Assembly: GCA_017446885.1 (NCBI GenBank)
Contig: JAFSOR010000009.1
Span: forward strand, 166,159-228,343
Origin: Spirochaetia bacterium
Lineage (GTDB): Bacteria > Spirochaetota > Spirochaetia > CADAEX01
Reading direction: 5' to 3'
DNA: 62,185 bases
In this document: positions 26,743-36,824 of the stretch, one piece after another
How the letters are laid out: every line of letters begins with the position of its first letter
Position numbering within the stretch: the first letter of the stretch is position 1
Program-made: the position numbers and the translations under genes
Notes under the pieces: generated by a model
Told to the model about the DNA's origin: nothing
The model's database searches: none
The model's input: the letters and a program-made list of their open reading frames with translations, nothing else

Positions 26743-29307
26743 ATGAATCGGGTTAAACATAAATTACTTGCGCTGGTATTCTTCTTTGCCATTATGCCTG
26801 CTTTTGCACAGGATGCGTGGTACGACGGCAAAATTATAGAGGATATCCAATTCGAGGGATTATATATGATTTCGGCGAACGAATTGGATGGAATTATTGA
26901 CAGCTATATTGGCCAGCCGTTTGACGACAGTCTGTTCATGGATCTTCAGAACAAGCTTTTCGCCCTTGATTATTTTGAGGATATGACATCCACTGCATAC
27001 CCGGGCAGAGAGGATATATCCAAATACGATCCTGCAAACACCGTAATAATCAAGTTCAAGATGGTTGAATACCCATCTATATCTAAAATCAAGATTGCAG
27101 GAAACAAGAATATCAGAAAAAATACTCTTCTGGACGAGATAATGCTTAAACCTGGCGATGTTGCCACTGGAGCCGACGTAAAGATGGACGAGGAACGCAT
27201 TTTGGACCTATATCTGGAAAAAGGTTTTACCGATGTTGTGGTTCATGGCGAGATAAGCGAGAAAGATTCCGACAATACTGTAGTTGTCACATTCCGTATT
27301 GACGAAGGACAACAGATGAGAATACGCGAGATTGTCTTTGTGGGCAACAGCGTCATATCCAAGACAGCCCTTAAGCGAAAGCTTGAGACCAAGCAGCAGG
27401 GCCTGTTCCGCAAGGGAATCTACCAGGAGTCCAACATAGAGGAAGATATAGAGAATATCGAGAACTTCTATGCCGAAAAAGGCTATATCAAGGCCAAGGT
27501 TACCGATGTCAACAACGAGATTATCGAGACCGACCAGCCTGACAAAAAAGGACTTAGACTCACATATTACATAGACGAGGGAGAACAGTACACCTACGAT
27601 GGAATAAGCTTTATAGGCAATATCATCCATGACGACGAGGAACTGGGCAAACTGGTGCGCTGCAAGCCTGGCGACGTACTTAACAAGGTCAGGATGCAGG
27701 CCGACTTTGTACGTATTTCGGACCTCTATTTCGATGACGGTTACATATTCAACTCCATCTCCGAGCAGGAGCAGATAAACGAAGAGACAAAATCGGTCTC
27801 TTATATAGTTACCATCGTGGAGGAAGGAAGAGCTCATATCGAGAACATTGTCATACAGGGCAATGACAAGACCAAGGAAAGGGTAATCCTTAGAGAGCTT
27901 CCTATAGGTGTTGGCGATGTATTCAGCAAGAAAAAGATTATAGAGGGTGTGCAGAACCTGTATAACCTGCAGTATTTCTCTGCTATTTACCCCGAGACTC
28001 CAGCCGGTTCCGAGCATGGTCTTATGAACCTTATCCTTAACATAGAAGAGGGTAAGACTACCGATGTGCAGTTCGGTCTTATATTCTCGGCCGATGCAGG
28101 CGACATTCCTGTCAGCGCATTCGTAAAATGGACAGACCGTAACTTCCTGGGAAATGGACAGGAGTTCAGCATAGGTACCGAGATGTCCACCGATGTACAG
28201 TCTGTAACTGCCTCTTTTACAGAGCGGTGGCTTGCCGACAGGCGTCTTGCAGGAACAATATCGCTTTCTTTGTCCCACGAGACCACAGCCAATGTTGCAC
28301 AGGATATCATGAACCCTGTCTTTGACAACGATAAATACAAGAAAGGACAGGTGCCAGACCCATACGATGGCCATATGGTAGACCGCCATTCCGGCGAGCC
28401 CTCGACAGACGACGATGCAATCACAGACTACGAGTATGCGGTACGGCATGGAATAGGTATTCCTAAGGCCTACCTTATGGAATATGAATCCTGGAACATA
28501 GGTCTCGGCCTTAGCCTTGGCTATACATGGCATCTACCTATTGGACGTATAGGAACCGGAGTAGGTTACAACCATGTAAAGACATATGTGGATTACAACG
28601 ACAGTATCTACAGGCCATACAATGCCACAGTCAGAGAGAACTTCCAGAACTGGATGTCTATCAACTCGGTATGGACTTCTATCTCCTGGGATACCAGAGA
28701 CTATGTTGTAAGCCCGTCCAAAGGATTCTTCCTTAAAGAGACCCTTACTTATACCGGTGGTATAATGCCGTCGGCCCGTGAATACATTAAATCCGAGACC
28801 AAAGGACAGATTTTCCAGACACTGTTCTCTATCCCGCTTGGCGAAGAGTTCAAGTTCAAGATGGTGCTGGCCCTGGGATCTTCTATCTCTGTAATAATGA
28901 ACCAGCTGGACGGCACACTCAAGGCCACAACCAGAGAGCTTCTATATATCGATGGACTTACCATGGCCCGCGGCTGGGACCGTGTATATGACGGAAAGGT
29001 GCTGTGGGACAACTGGGTAGAGCTTAGAATGCCAATCTTCGAGAAATATATATGGTGGGACTGGTTCTGGAGCGCCACAGGTATATGGCCTGAACGGAAT
29101 TTGTTCAATGATATGGTTAGACAGGATTTCTACTTCTCGCTGGGTGGTGGTTTCAGACTCACAATTCCTGGACTTCCTATCGGATTCTATTTCGTAAAAC
29201 GGTATAGATACGATAATGATAATAATATTGACTGGCAGGAAGGTATCCTGTTCAAGGACAGCATGAAACTTGACTTTGTAATTGGCTTCAACCAGAGTTA
29301 CTACTAG
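26743..29307 (+). CDS. bamA: BamA outer-membrane assembly factor
   Basis: This 854-residue protein has a signal peptide (NRVKHKLLALVFFFAIMPAFA), five POTRA-like repeats (about residues 30-420) and a C-terminal 16-strand barrel (~430-854). The last residues end in two tyrosines, as expected for a beta-signal. The barrel segment LFSIPLGEEFKFK and the ARGWD motif (loop 6 VRGF/Y-type position) are visible. The start at 26743 follows AGGAG. It is the core insertase for outer-membrane proteins. Skp and MutS follow directly, the order of TP0326-TP0328. Confidence 0.94.
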   Translation: MNRVKHKLLALVFFFAIMPAFAQDAWYDGKIIEDIQFEGLYMISANELDGIIDSYIGQPFDDSLFMDLQNKLFALDYFEDMTSTAYPGREDISKYDPANTVIIKFKMVEYPSISKIKIAGNKNIRKNTLLDEIMLKPGDVATGADVKMDEERILDLYLEKGFTDVVVHGEISEKDSDNTVVVTFRIDEGQQMRIREIVFVGNSVISKTALKRKLETKQQGLFRKGIYQESNIEEDIENIENFYAEKGYIKAKVTDVNNEIIETDQPDKKGLRLTYYIDEGEQYTYDGISFIGNIIHDDEELGKLVRCKPGDVLNKVRMQADFVRISDLYFDDGYIFNSISEQEQINEETKSVSYIVTIVEEGRAHIENIVIQGNDKTKERVILRELPIGVGDVFSKKKIIEGVQNLYNLQYFSAIYPETPAGSEHGLMNLILNIEEGKTTDVQFGLIFSADAGDIPVSAFVKWTDRNFLGNGQEFSIGTEMSTDVQSVTASFTERWLADRRLAGTISLSLSHETTANVAQDIMNPVFDNDKYKKGQVPDPYDGHMVDRHSGEPSTDDDAITDYEYAVRHGIGIPKAYLMEYESWNIGLGLSLGYTWHLPIGRIGTGVGYNHVKTYVDYNDSIYRPYNATVRENFQNWMSINSVWTSISWDTRDYVVSPSKGFFLKETLTYTGGIMPSAREYIKSETKGQIFQTLFSIPLGEEFKFKMVLALGSSISVIMNQLDGTLKATTRELLYIDGLTMARGWDRVYDGKVLWDNWVELRMPIFEKYIWWDWFWSATGIWPERNLFNDMVRQDFYFSLGGGFRLTIPGLPIGFYFVKRYRYDNDNNIDWQEGILFKDSMKLDFVIGFNQSYY

Positions 29308-29315
29308 GAGATTAT

Positions 29316-29831
29316 ATGAAAAAAGCTTTTCTTTTTACACTTTTATTCTGCGCATCTTTTGTCGCATACGCACAGCAGCAGATACCCAAAATCGGTATCA
29401 TCGATTATTCCAGGATTGTCCAGCGTATGATGCCCAGCCTGGATCAGCTGCAGGAAGTAAAGAATATCAAGCAGGCAATAGATGATGAGACTGCGGCAAT
29501 AGAAACCGAGATTGCTGCCCTGGAAAAGGAAAAGGAGGATGTTGCTTCCAAAAGCCACTATAGCGATGCAGCAGATGAGATAGACGAGCAGATTACCTCC
29601 TTAAAGTACTATCTGCAGCAGTACCTTGAGGAAAAGAATAAGGAACTGGAAGAAAAGAAAGCCCTTGTACCAGATACAGCCGAGATTATCAGCAAGATTG
29701 TAAATCAGATTCAATATGTGGCAGAGAGCGAAGGCTATTCTATAATCTTTGATTCAAAAGACAAGAATATCATATGGTGGACTCATAGCGTAGATATCAC
29801 CGATATGGTAATGAGAAAACTCAGATTATGA
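29316..29831 (+). CDS. Skp/OmpH-family periplasmic chaperone
   Basis: This 171-residue protein has a signal peptide (to about residue 20, ending AYAQ) and then KIGIIDYSRIVQRMMP, the usual OmpH opening. A long charged coiled-coil (about residues 50-115) forms the prongs, and a beta-strand C-terminus follows. Skp proteins hold unfolded outer-membrane proteins on their way to BamA, whose gene ends 8 bases upstream. AGGAG precedes the ATG. The stop overlaps mutS by 4 bases. Confidence 0.88.
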   Translation: MKKAFLFTLLFCASFVAYAQQQIPKIGIIDYSRIVQRMMPSLDQLQEVKNIKQAIDDETAAIETEIAALEKEKEDVASKSHYSDAADEIDEQITSLKYYLQQYLEEKNKELEEKKALVPDTAEIISKIVNQIQYVAESEGYSIIFDSKDKNIIWWTHSVDITDMVMRKLRL

Positions 29832-32404
29832 CAGAAACCAGTACCGACACCCCGGCTGTAAGACAATATAAACGGATAAAGAGCTCGTATCCCGACGCCT
29901 TCCTTTTTTTCAGGATGGGGGATTTTTATGAGATGTTCGATTCCGATGCCCTTAAGGCCAGTTCTCTTTTAGACCTGGTCCTTACCAAAAGGGCAGGACA
30001 GCCGATGTGCGGCATTCCATACCATGCTGCATCTGCCTATATAGGCAGGCTCCTTAAAGCTGGCAAGAAAGTTGCAATCTGCGAGCAGAAAGGAGAGGTC
30101 CAGAAAGGTAACAAGGTTATGGAGCGGGTTGTCACCGAGGTTATAAGCCCCGGTACTGCCATAGTGGAAGATTATCTTGATAAGAACAGCAACAACTATC
30201 TTTTGGCAATAGGAAAGACAGGCTCCTATATATCTATTGCCTATATAGACCTTTCTACAGGCGAGTTCAGTGCTGCAAAATGCACCAATTCCGAAAAAAA
30301 GGATTTCCTGCGCAAAGAGCTTTTCCGCCTGGCTCCAGGCGAAATTCTTATACAGGAGACATTATACGCCGAGGACCAGGATATTGCTTCTATTCTGGAC
30401 TCCTATAAAAAAGTTATTATAAACAGATTCCCCGACTGGCAGTTTGATATGGCTTTGTCGGTGGAGGCTGTGAAAAAGCAGTTCAACATAATAAGCCTGA
30501 AAGGGCTGGGATTTGAAGAGACCGACCCCGAGCTTCTTTCGGCCGGTGTTATTTTAGATTATATACATGTTACATCACAGTCGCTTCTGCCCCATATAAC
30601 ATCGCTTAACAAATACGATTCCAGGCAGTATATGTACCTGGATGAATCATCATTACGGAACCTTGAGATACTGCGTAACATACAGGATGGCTCTTCCAGA
30701 TACACTTTGATAGATGTCCTTGACCACACAAAGACTTCGGCAGGAAGCAGGCTTATTAAGAAATGGCTTTCGGAGCCGCTTACATCTATTGATGCCATAC
30801 GGAAACGGCATGATACAGTAGATATTTTCTACAGGAATCAGATTCTACTTTCAAACCTTCGCCAAAGTCTGGCCGCTGTAATGGATATGGAACGTATCTG
30901 TTCCAAGGTGGCCATGGATAAAGCCAATGCCCGCGATCTTGAAGGGCTAAAGAACTCATTTTCCAAGTGCATAGAGCTTATAAACCTTTTATCAGACTGG
31001 CAGAAAGAGGAATATTTCCCATTCCTTAACCAGAAGACACTTTTACATACAGAAGAACTTCATTCATACCTCGACAGCTGCCTTGGCGAGAACCTGCCGG
31101 TTGTCATAAACGAAGGGGGAATGATAAAACCAGGCTACAACCAGGAGCTGGACTATCTGCGTTCGCTAAGGGACAACAGCCAGGGTATTCTGGATTCCTA
31201 TATGGAACAGGAGCGGAGCACAAGCAACATACCCAACCTTAAGCTTCGATACAACAAGGTCATAGGCTATTTCCTCGAGGTGACAAAATCGTATATAAAG
31301 AATGTCCCGTCCCACTACATAAGAAAACAGTCTACACTCAACAGCGAACGGTTCACAACCGAAAAACTTACAGAGCTTGAGACCGAGCTGAACAGCGCCT
31401 ACGACAAGATAGTAAATCTTGAGCGTGAGCTTTTTAACCAGATACGGGATAATATAAAGAAGGAAATTCCTTTTATAATAGAGCTTGCCGAGAATGTGGC
31501 AGAGATAGACTGCTACCAGTCTTTTGCCGATGCTGCCACAGCTCATGGCTATATCAAACCCAAGGTCACAGACAAAAAATATATTAATATAAAAGGGGGC
31601 CGCCATCCTGTGGTGGAGGCAAACCTGCCACCGGGCGAATTTATAGAGAACGACTTTTACCTTGAGAGCGGCAAGGAAAACCTTATAATGCTTACCGGCC
31701 CCAACATGGCAGGTAAATCTACTTTCCTGCGTCAGAATGCCATAATAGTGCTTATGGCACAGGCCGGATCCTTTGTCCCAGCCTCCGAGGCCGAAATAGG
31801 GGTGGTGGACAAGATGTTCTGCCGGGTAGGGGCATCGGACAACCTGGCCCGGGGGGAGTCCACATTCCTGGTTGAGATGTCAGAGACTGCAAACATACTG
31901 CGGTGTGCCACCCAGAACAGCTTTATAATAATGGACGAAGTAGGGCGCGGCACAGGCACCAACGACGGCCTTGCCATAGCTTGGAGCATATGCGAGTACA
32001 TGACCCATAAATGCATGGCCAAGACTATATTTGCAACCCATTACCACGAGCTTACCCAGATGGATAATCCTAATGTTGTAAATATGTCTATGAATGCATC
32101 GGAAGAAAATGGAAAACTTGTGTTCCTTAAAAAGATTGTCCGCGGTTCAGCAAGCAAATCCTATGGAATCCATGTGGCAGAGCTTGCAGGCATTCCTTAT
32201 GAGATAATAGTCAGGGCCAAAGAGCTTATGGCTGCTTTTGAGAAAGAATCCAAGGTTGCAGTTGTACCAGAAAAGACCGAAACTATGGACTTGTTCCCAC
32301 AGGAAGATCTTCTTAGAAGCGAGATTCTTTCGGCAGATATTGTAAATATGACTCCTATGCAGGCCTTATCTTTCCTTTCAGACCTTCAGGAACGCTATAA
32401 ATAA
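29828..32404 (+). CDS. mutS: DNA mismatch repair protein MutS
   Basis: This is an 858-residue MutS. The mismatch-reading motif appears as FFRMGDFYEMF near residue 30 (the Phe-x-Glu of family I). Connector, lever and clamp regions follow, then the ATPase with Walker A TGPNMAGKSTFLRQ (about residue 620), SRGESTF-like LARGESTFLVEMSE, Walker B IIMDEVGRGT and the ATHYHELT switch. The start overlaps the Skp gene stop (ATGA). It ends one base before the opposing VanY gene. Confidence 0.96.
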   Translation: MTETSTDTPAVRQYKRIKSSYPDAFLFFRMGDFYEMFDSDALKASSLLDLVLTKRAGQPMCGIPYHAASAYIGRLLKAGKKVAICEQKGEVQKGNKVMERVVTEVISPGTAIVEDYLDKNSNNYLLAIGKTGSYISIAYIDLSTGEFSAAKCTNSEKKDFLRKELFRLAPGEILIQETLYAEDQDIASILDSYKKVIINRFPDWQFDMALSVEAVKKQFNIISLKGLGFEETDPELLSAGVILDYIHVTSQSLLPHITSLNKYDSRQYMYLDESSLRNLEILRNIQDGSSRYTLIDVLDHTKTSAGSRLIKKWLSEPLTSIDAIRKRHDTVDIFYRNQILLSNLRQSLAAVMDMERICSKVAMDKANARDLEGLKNSFSKCIELINLLSDWQKEEYFPFLNQKTLLHTEELHSYLDSCLGENLPVVINEGGMIKPGYNQELDYLRSLRDNSQGILDSYMEQERSTSNIPNLKLRYNKVIGYFLEVTKSYIKNVPSHYIRKQSTLNSERFTTEKLTELETELNSAYDKIVNLERELFNQIRDNIKKEIPFIIELAENVAEIDCYQSFADAATAHGYIKPKVTDKKYINIKGGRHPVVEANLPPGEFIENDFYLESGKENLIMLTGPNMAGKSTFLRQNAIIVLMAQAGSFVPASEAEIGVVDKMFCRVGASDNLARGESTFLVEMSETANILRCATQNSFIIMDEVGRGTGTNDGLAIAWSICEYMTHKCMAKTIFATHYHELTQMDNPNVVNMSMNASEENGKLVFLKKIVRGSASKSYGIHVAELAGIPYEIIVRAKELMAAFEKESKVAVVPEKTETMDLFPQEDLLRSEILSADIVNMTPMQALSFLSDLQERYK

Positions 32405-33208
32405 TCAGGACCTGTAGGCATCCAGGAACAGAAGCATATAGTGCTGAATATTGCCGAAGTATTTTTTCTGGAATTCTGCACCAGCTTTAGTCACATAGCG
32501 GAAATGCCAGGACTCCCAGTTATAGCCTGTGACATTCTCATAACCTTTTGGAAACGAAAGGCTGAAACCATATTTCCAGGCATTCTCGGTAAGCCATATC
32601 TCTTCTTTGGTCCCTGCAAATGTGTTTTCCACATCGTTAAAATCGACCACTGTTCCCAGCTGGTGCTGCGATGCTCCCGGCGGAGCCGAGAAAGTGTCGG
32701 TCTTCTCCTTGCCATATACAGAAATATAATAATTATATAGGCCGACCTGGTATTTATAATCACGGTAGGCCGAGGAAACCATAAGTGAAAGTCCCTCTTT
32801 GGCGCTGTCGTCAAGCATTTTCTTAAGTGCCTCGAAAGTCACTTTCTCAAGCTTCATACCTTTCTTGTTGACCTTTATTCCCTTTCCGTCCAGGGACACA
32901 AGCTCCCCAGGGTCGTAGTCGGCAGCAAGAAGGTGCTTCTTGTCTGCGATTATAAAGAAACGGGGATCCTCCAAAAGAACTTTGGACAGGTCTTCCTTGA
33001 ATGAAGCCATATTGTCAAGGATATAACTGTGCATCTCTTCGGGGAGCTTGCTTACAACAATAGATGCAATATGGAGCGCTTCCTCATCCACAGGTTCCTC
33101 GACAGCAGCTTCCGAGGCCTGGACTTTTTTCTCCTTTGCGGTGCAGGATACCCCCAGCACCAGGAAAAGTGCCAGCATAAATATAATCAGCTTAGAATAC
33201 AGTTTCAA
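32405..33208 (-). CDS. VanY-family D-alanyl-D-alanine carboxypeptidase, lipoprotein
   Basis: This 267-residue protein has a lipoprotein signal (FLVLGVSC, lipidated Cys at about residue 22) and a peptidase M15B/VanY domain. The zinc ligands and catalytic residues are seen in SQHQLGTVVDF (SxHxxGxxxD) and ESWHFRYV (ExxH), with SAYRDYKYQ upstream. It trims the terminal D-Ala from peptidoglycan stem peptides in the periplasm. The start overlaps the lon 3' end by 17 bases, implying co-transcription with lon. A cluster of acidic residues follows the lipid-attachment region. Confidence 0.87.
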   Translation of the reverse strand: MKLYSKLIIFMLALFLVLGVSCTAKEKKVQASEAAVEEPVDEEALHIASIVVSKLPEEMHSYILDNMASFKEDLSKVLLEDPRFFIIADKKHLLAADYDPGELVSLDGKGIKVNKKGMKLEKVTFEALKKMLDDSAKEGLSLMVSSAYRDYKYQVGLYNYYISVYGKEKTDTFSAPPGASQHQLGTVVDFNDVENTFAGTKEEIWLTENAWKYGFSLSFPKGYENVTGYNWESWHFRYVTKAGAEFQKKYFGNIQHYMLLFLDAYRS

Positions 33209-35543
33209 TCACTTCCTCCATTCTGCTTACAGGATGGAAAGTTATTCCTTTTTTAATATAAGAAGGAATCTCGTCCAGGTCTTTCTGGTTCTGCTTAGGA
33301 ATAATTATATTCTTGACCATGTTGCGCCTTGCTGCGATAGTCTTTTCCTTCAGACCGCCTATAGGAAGGACATCTCCGGTAAGTGAAAGCTCGCCTGTCA
33401 TGGCAAAGCCGCTTTTAACCTGTTTCCCGCGGATAAGCGAGAGGAGGGCTGTAGCCATGGTTATGCCGGCCGAAGGACCATCCTTGGGAGTTGCCCCCTC
33501 TGGAATATGCAGATGATACTTATAATTCTCGAAAGCATCCTTTCCTACGCCGAACTTTTCGGCTACAGTCCGCACATAGGTATAGGCAATGTTGGCAGAT
33601 TCTTTCATGACATCGCCCATCTGCCCTGTAAGCTGGAACCCCTCGTGCCCAGGGGTGCGGACTGTCTCTATCATAAGTGTGTCGCCGCCAAAATTGGTCC
33701 AGGCAAGCCCTACCACCATGCCGGGACGGGAAGGAACTTTAAGCTCTTCCTCGGGGAACCTCGGTTTTCCAAGATATTCAACCAGAGTGTCAGGTGTAAC
33801 CTCGATAGGGCAGCTCTTGCCATCAAGCACTATAGCTTTTGCAATCTTGCGGTGAATCCTGTCCAAGGCCTTTTCCAGGTTGCGCACACCAGACTCCCTG
33901 ACATAGTTTTCGGCAATTATGGAAAGGGTTTCCGGGCTGTAGTGCACCTGGCTCTTGTCAAGCCCGTTTGCTGCCAGACTCTTAGGCAATAGGTACTTTT
34001 CGGCAATCTTGACTTTTTCCTGTCTTATATAGCCTGCAATCCTGATTATCTCCATCCTGTCTCTAAGCGGCCCAGGAATGGTGTCCAGAGTATTGGCAGT
34101 GGTTATGAACATAACGTTTGATATATCGAACGGAAGGTTAAGGTAGTTGTCCCTGAACGATACATTCTGTTCCGGGTCAAGCACCTCCAGAAGGGCAGAT
34201 GAAGGGTCGCCCTGGTATGATGAGCCCATTTTGTCAATCTCGTCTATCATAAACACAGGGTTTGCTGTCTTGGTTATCTTAAGCCCCTGGATAATCTTTC
34301 CAGGCATAGCGCCGATATAAGTCCTGCGGTGACCTTTGATCTCGGCCTCATCTTTCATGCCGCCAACCGAAAATCGGAAGAATTCCCTGTTCATGGCACG
34401 GGCAATAGAGCGGCCCACAGAGGTCTTGCCAACTCCCGGAGGTCCTACCAGACACAAGATAGAGCCTTTGGAATCTTTCTTAAGCTTCTTTACAGAAAGG
34501 AACTCGATTATCCGTTCCTTGACATCCTTAAGGCCGTAATGGTCTTTGTCCAGGATTGACTTGGCCTTCTTTATGTCAAGCTTGTCCTCTGACATCTTGT
34601 TCCATGGAAGCGATACAATAGTGGAAAGATAGTTGCGTGTAATTCCGAATTCAGGGGAATTGGAATCCATCATGGAGAATTTCTCAAGCTCCTGCTCAAC
34701 CTCTTCCTTGACTTCGCCGGTCAATTGGAAGCCTTCGATTGCCTCCTTGAACCTTGCATACTCGCTGTCCTTGGAATCGACAGGAAGCCCCAGCTCCTTG
34801 CGTATAGCTTTCATCTCTTCCTTAAGGAAGTATTCCCTCTGGCTTTTCTCTATCTTCTCGTTTATCTTGCGCTGTATCTTTTTCTGGATACGCAGAAGCT
34901 CCTGTTCCTTCTTGATGAATATGATAACCTTCTCCATCCGCTCCCTTATATCCAGGGTCTCAAGGATATCCTGCTGCTCCTTCCGGTCCACATTAAGAAT
35001 AGAAGCGACAAAGTCGGCTATCTTGCCAGGCTGGTCTATATTGACCATATTAAGGCGCATCTCCTCGGAAAAAAGCGGATTGTTCTCGGATATCTGCTTC
35101 ATCTCGGAAAGGATAGCCTGGGTAAGGGCCTTCAAGTTGCTCCCTTTGTCAAACTTCTCATCCAGATACTCGACCTCGGCCGCAATAGGGGTGTGGCGGG
35201 TAAGGGGATTTGTTATCCTGAACCGCTTAAGGGTAGAGATGAAGATATTCATTCCACCGTCCGGCAGATTTATCTTTTTTACAATTTTTGCCACAGTGCC
35301 CACAGAATATAAATCATCTATGGAGACAGGATTCTCATCCTCGCTTTCATCATCTTTAAGCATAGTCAGCCCCAGAATGCCGCCAGCCTTGGTCAATGCA
35401 TTCTCGACAGTGGCAATATCCTGATGCGATACAATCATGAGTGGTGTAAAGATGCCAGGAAAAATAGGCTTTCCCGAAAGTGGTACAATAAAAAGCCGCT
35501 CCGGCAGCATATTCTCTAAAGATACAATATTTTTTTCAGTCAA
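33192..35543 (-). CDS. lon: ATP-dependent protease Lon
   Basis: This 783-residue protease has an N-terminal LON substrate domain (about 15-205), a coiled middle, an AAA+ domain (Walker A GPPGVGKTSVG near residue 355; Walker B FMIDEIDKM) and a C-terminal protease domain. The catalytic Ser is in PKDGPSAGITM and the Lys in GGLKEKTIAARR. The start is TTG with GGAG at a 7-base spacing upstream; no ATG fits the alignment as well. It diverges from rpoZ and overlaps the VanY lipoprotein gene downstream. Confidence 0.95.
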   Translation of the reverse strand: MTEKNIVSLENMLPERLFIVPLSGKPIFPGIFTPLMIVSHQDIATVENALTKAGGILGLTMLKDDESEDENPVSIDDLYSVGTVAKIVKKINLPDGGMNIFISTLKRFRITNPLTRHTPIAAEVEYLDEKFDKGSNLKALTQAILSEMKQISENNPLFSEEMRLNMVNIDQPGKIADFVASILNVDRKEQQDILETLDIRERMEKVIIFIKKEQELLRIQKKIQRKINEKIEKSQREYFLKEEMKAIRKELGLPVDSKDSEYARFKEAIEGFQLTGEVKEEVEQELEKFSMMDSNSPEFGITRNYLSTIVSLPWNKMSEDKLDIKKAKSILDKDHYGLKDVKERIIEFLSVKKLKKDSKGSILCLVGPPGVGKTSVGRSIARAMNREFFRFSVGGMKDEAEIKGHRRTYIGAMPGKIIQGLKITKTANPVFMIDEIDKMGSSYQGDPSSALLEVLDPEQNVSFRDNYLNLPFDISNVMFITTANTLDTIPGPLRDRMEIIRIAGYIRQEKVKIAEKYLLPKSLAANGLDKSQVHYSPETLSIIAENYVRESGVRNLEKALDRIHRKIAKAIVLDGKSCPIEVTPDTLVEYLGKPRFPEEELKVPSRPGMVVGLAWTNFGGDTLMIETVRTPGHEGFQLTGQMGDVMKESANIAYTYVRTVAEKFGVGKDAFENYKYHLHIPEGATPKDGPSAGITMATALLSLIRGKQVKSGFAMTGELSLTGDVLPIGGLKEKTIAARRNMVKNIIIPKQNQKDLDEIPSYIKKGITFHPVSRMEEVIETVF

Positions 35544-35629
35544 AACTCTGCTCCTATATATAAAGTACTTAGTACATTATTTAAAAGTCAAGTAAAGAGT
35601 ATTTTTTTATTACTCTCTTTTCGTCCGAC

Positions 35630-35658
35630 TTTACATTTATTGAAAAAAATAATATAAT
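35630..35658 (+). promoter_or_regulatory. Sigma-70 promoter of the rpoZ-miaA operon
   Basis: TTTACA at 35630-35635 and TATAAT at 35653-35658 are separated by 17 bases. The predicted leader of about 20 bases contains AAGGAG before the ATG at 35687. This is a conventional leadered promoter. Confidence 0.75.
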
Positions 35659-35686
35659 TATTTGAATTAAAAGGAGTTTTATTGTT

Positions 35687-35878
35687 ATGAGCATCCCTTT
35701 GGCAACATTGGAAGATAATAAGAAAAATGTCTATGAACTCACCTGCGCAGCAATCAAAAGGGCAAAACAGATAGCAATAACAGGGGATGAGGAACTGGAG
35801 GACAAATCCAACAAGATTACTTCAATCTCCCTGGAACAGATTCTTACAGCAAAAACAAATTACAAGCTGGATAAATAA
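35687..35878 (+). CDS. rpoZ: RNA polymerase omega subunit (RpoZ-like)
   Basis: This 63-residue protein has the omega pattern: an N-terminal helix, YELTCAAIKRAKQI (the conserved alanine-arginine helix) and a short KITSISLEQILTAK segment. Omega helps assemble RNA polymerase by clasping the beta' subunit. The protein is at the short end for the family. AAGGAG lies before the ATG, and miaA starts 6 bases after the stop. Confidence 0.82.
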   Translation: MSIPLATLEDNKKNVYELTCAAIKRAKQIAITGDEELEDKSNKITSISLEQILTAKTNYKLDK

Positions 35879-35884
35879 ACCGCT

Positions 35885-36793
35885 TTGCACGCTGTTCCTG
35901 TAGTAGTAGTATTCGGTCCTACAGCTGTAGGCAAGACTGAATTTCTGCTCCATTTTGAACATATAGCCGAAATAATAAACTCAGATTCTCTCCAGGTGTA
36001 CCGCCATATGAGCATAGGTACTGCAAAACCCGATAAGTCTGTGACTCAAAGGATACCTCACCACCTGGTGGACTGCATAGACCCTGATAAAGAATTTTCG
36101 GCAGGCGACTTTGTAAACCAGGCCGACCAGCTGTGCTGCCAGATATATAACAGGGGCAAACTGCCTATTATAGCTGGAGGAACAGGCTTTTTCCTTAAAA
36201 ACTTTATCTACGGGCTACCAGAATCGCCTGCCGCGTCGGATGAAGTAAGGCAGCTTTTAAAGAAAAGGCTTGATACAGAGGGGCTTTCTGCCCTTAGAGA
36301 AGAACTCCACCAGAAAGACCCTGAATCGTGGAGCCGGATTAAACCCCTTGACAGCTACCGTATACTCAGGGCTCTGGAGGTATATTACACAGCAGGACTT
36401 CCTCTCTCGGACTATAAACTGCCTGATAAAATGCGGGACATCTACCGCTTCCTGCTCATAGGCCTTGCCCGGGACAGGGCAGAGCTCTACGACAGGATAA
36501 ACAACAGGGTAGAGACCATGTTCCAGAATGGCCTTCCAGAAGAGTATAAAAAACTTAAGGCCATGGGCTACAGCCCCGACTGTCCCGGACTTTCTGCTAT
36601 AGGCTACAAGGAGTTTTCCACTATGGAAGAGCTGGGCAGCCTGACATTGAACGATGTAAAGGAGCTTATAAAGCAGAATTCCCGCAACTATGCAAAACGA
36701 CAGATTACATTCTTCAAGGCTCTTCCAGATGTACACTGGTTCCATCCCGACCAGTGGGAAGAAGCCCTTAAGTTGGTAAGCGATTTTTGTTGA
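35885..36793 (+). CDS. miaA: MiaA tRNA dimethylallyltransferase
   Basis: This 302-residue enzyme isopentenylates A37 of tRNAs that read UNN codons. Visible signatures are the P-loop VFGPTAVGKTEF (residues 9-20), NSDSLQVYRHMSIGTAKP, HHLVDCIDP, GGTGFFLKNFIYGLP and the C-terminal YAKRQITFFKAL. The start is TTG, 6 bases after rpoZ, with no strong ribosome-binding site, so translational coupling is likely. Confidence 0.94.
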   Translation: MHAVPVVVVFGPTAVGKTEFLLHFEHIAEIINSDSLQVYRHMSIGTAKPDKSVTQRIPHHLVDCIDPDKEFSAGDFVNQADQLCCQIYNRGKLPIIAGGTGFFLKNFIYGLPESPAASDEVRQLLKKRLDTEGLSALREELHQKDPESWSRIKPLDSYRILRALEVYYTAGLPLSDYKLPDKMRDIYRFLLIGLARDRAELYDRINNRVETMFQNGLPEEYKKLKAMGYSPDCPGLSAIGYKEFSTMEELGSLTLNDVKELIKQNSRNYAKRQITFFKALPDVHWFHPDQWEEALKLVSDFC

Positions 36794-36824
36794 ATAAAAT
36801 AGGACTTTCAGATAGAGTATAAAT

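Noticed and set aside
35590..35625. Inverted repeat AGAGTA...TACTCT with T run between lon and rpoZ
   Set aside because: The stem is only six AT-rich pairs, no gene end lies upstream on either strand (both genes diverge), and the region is used for promoters.
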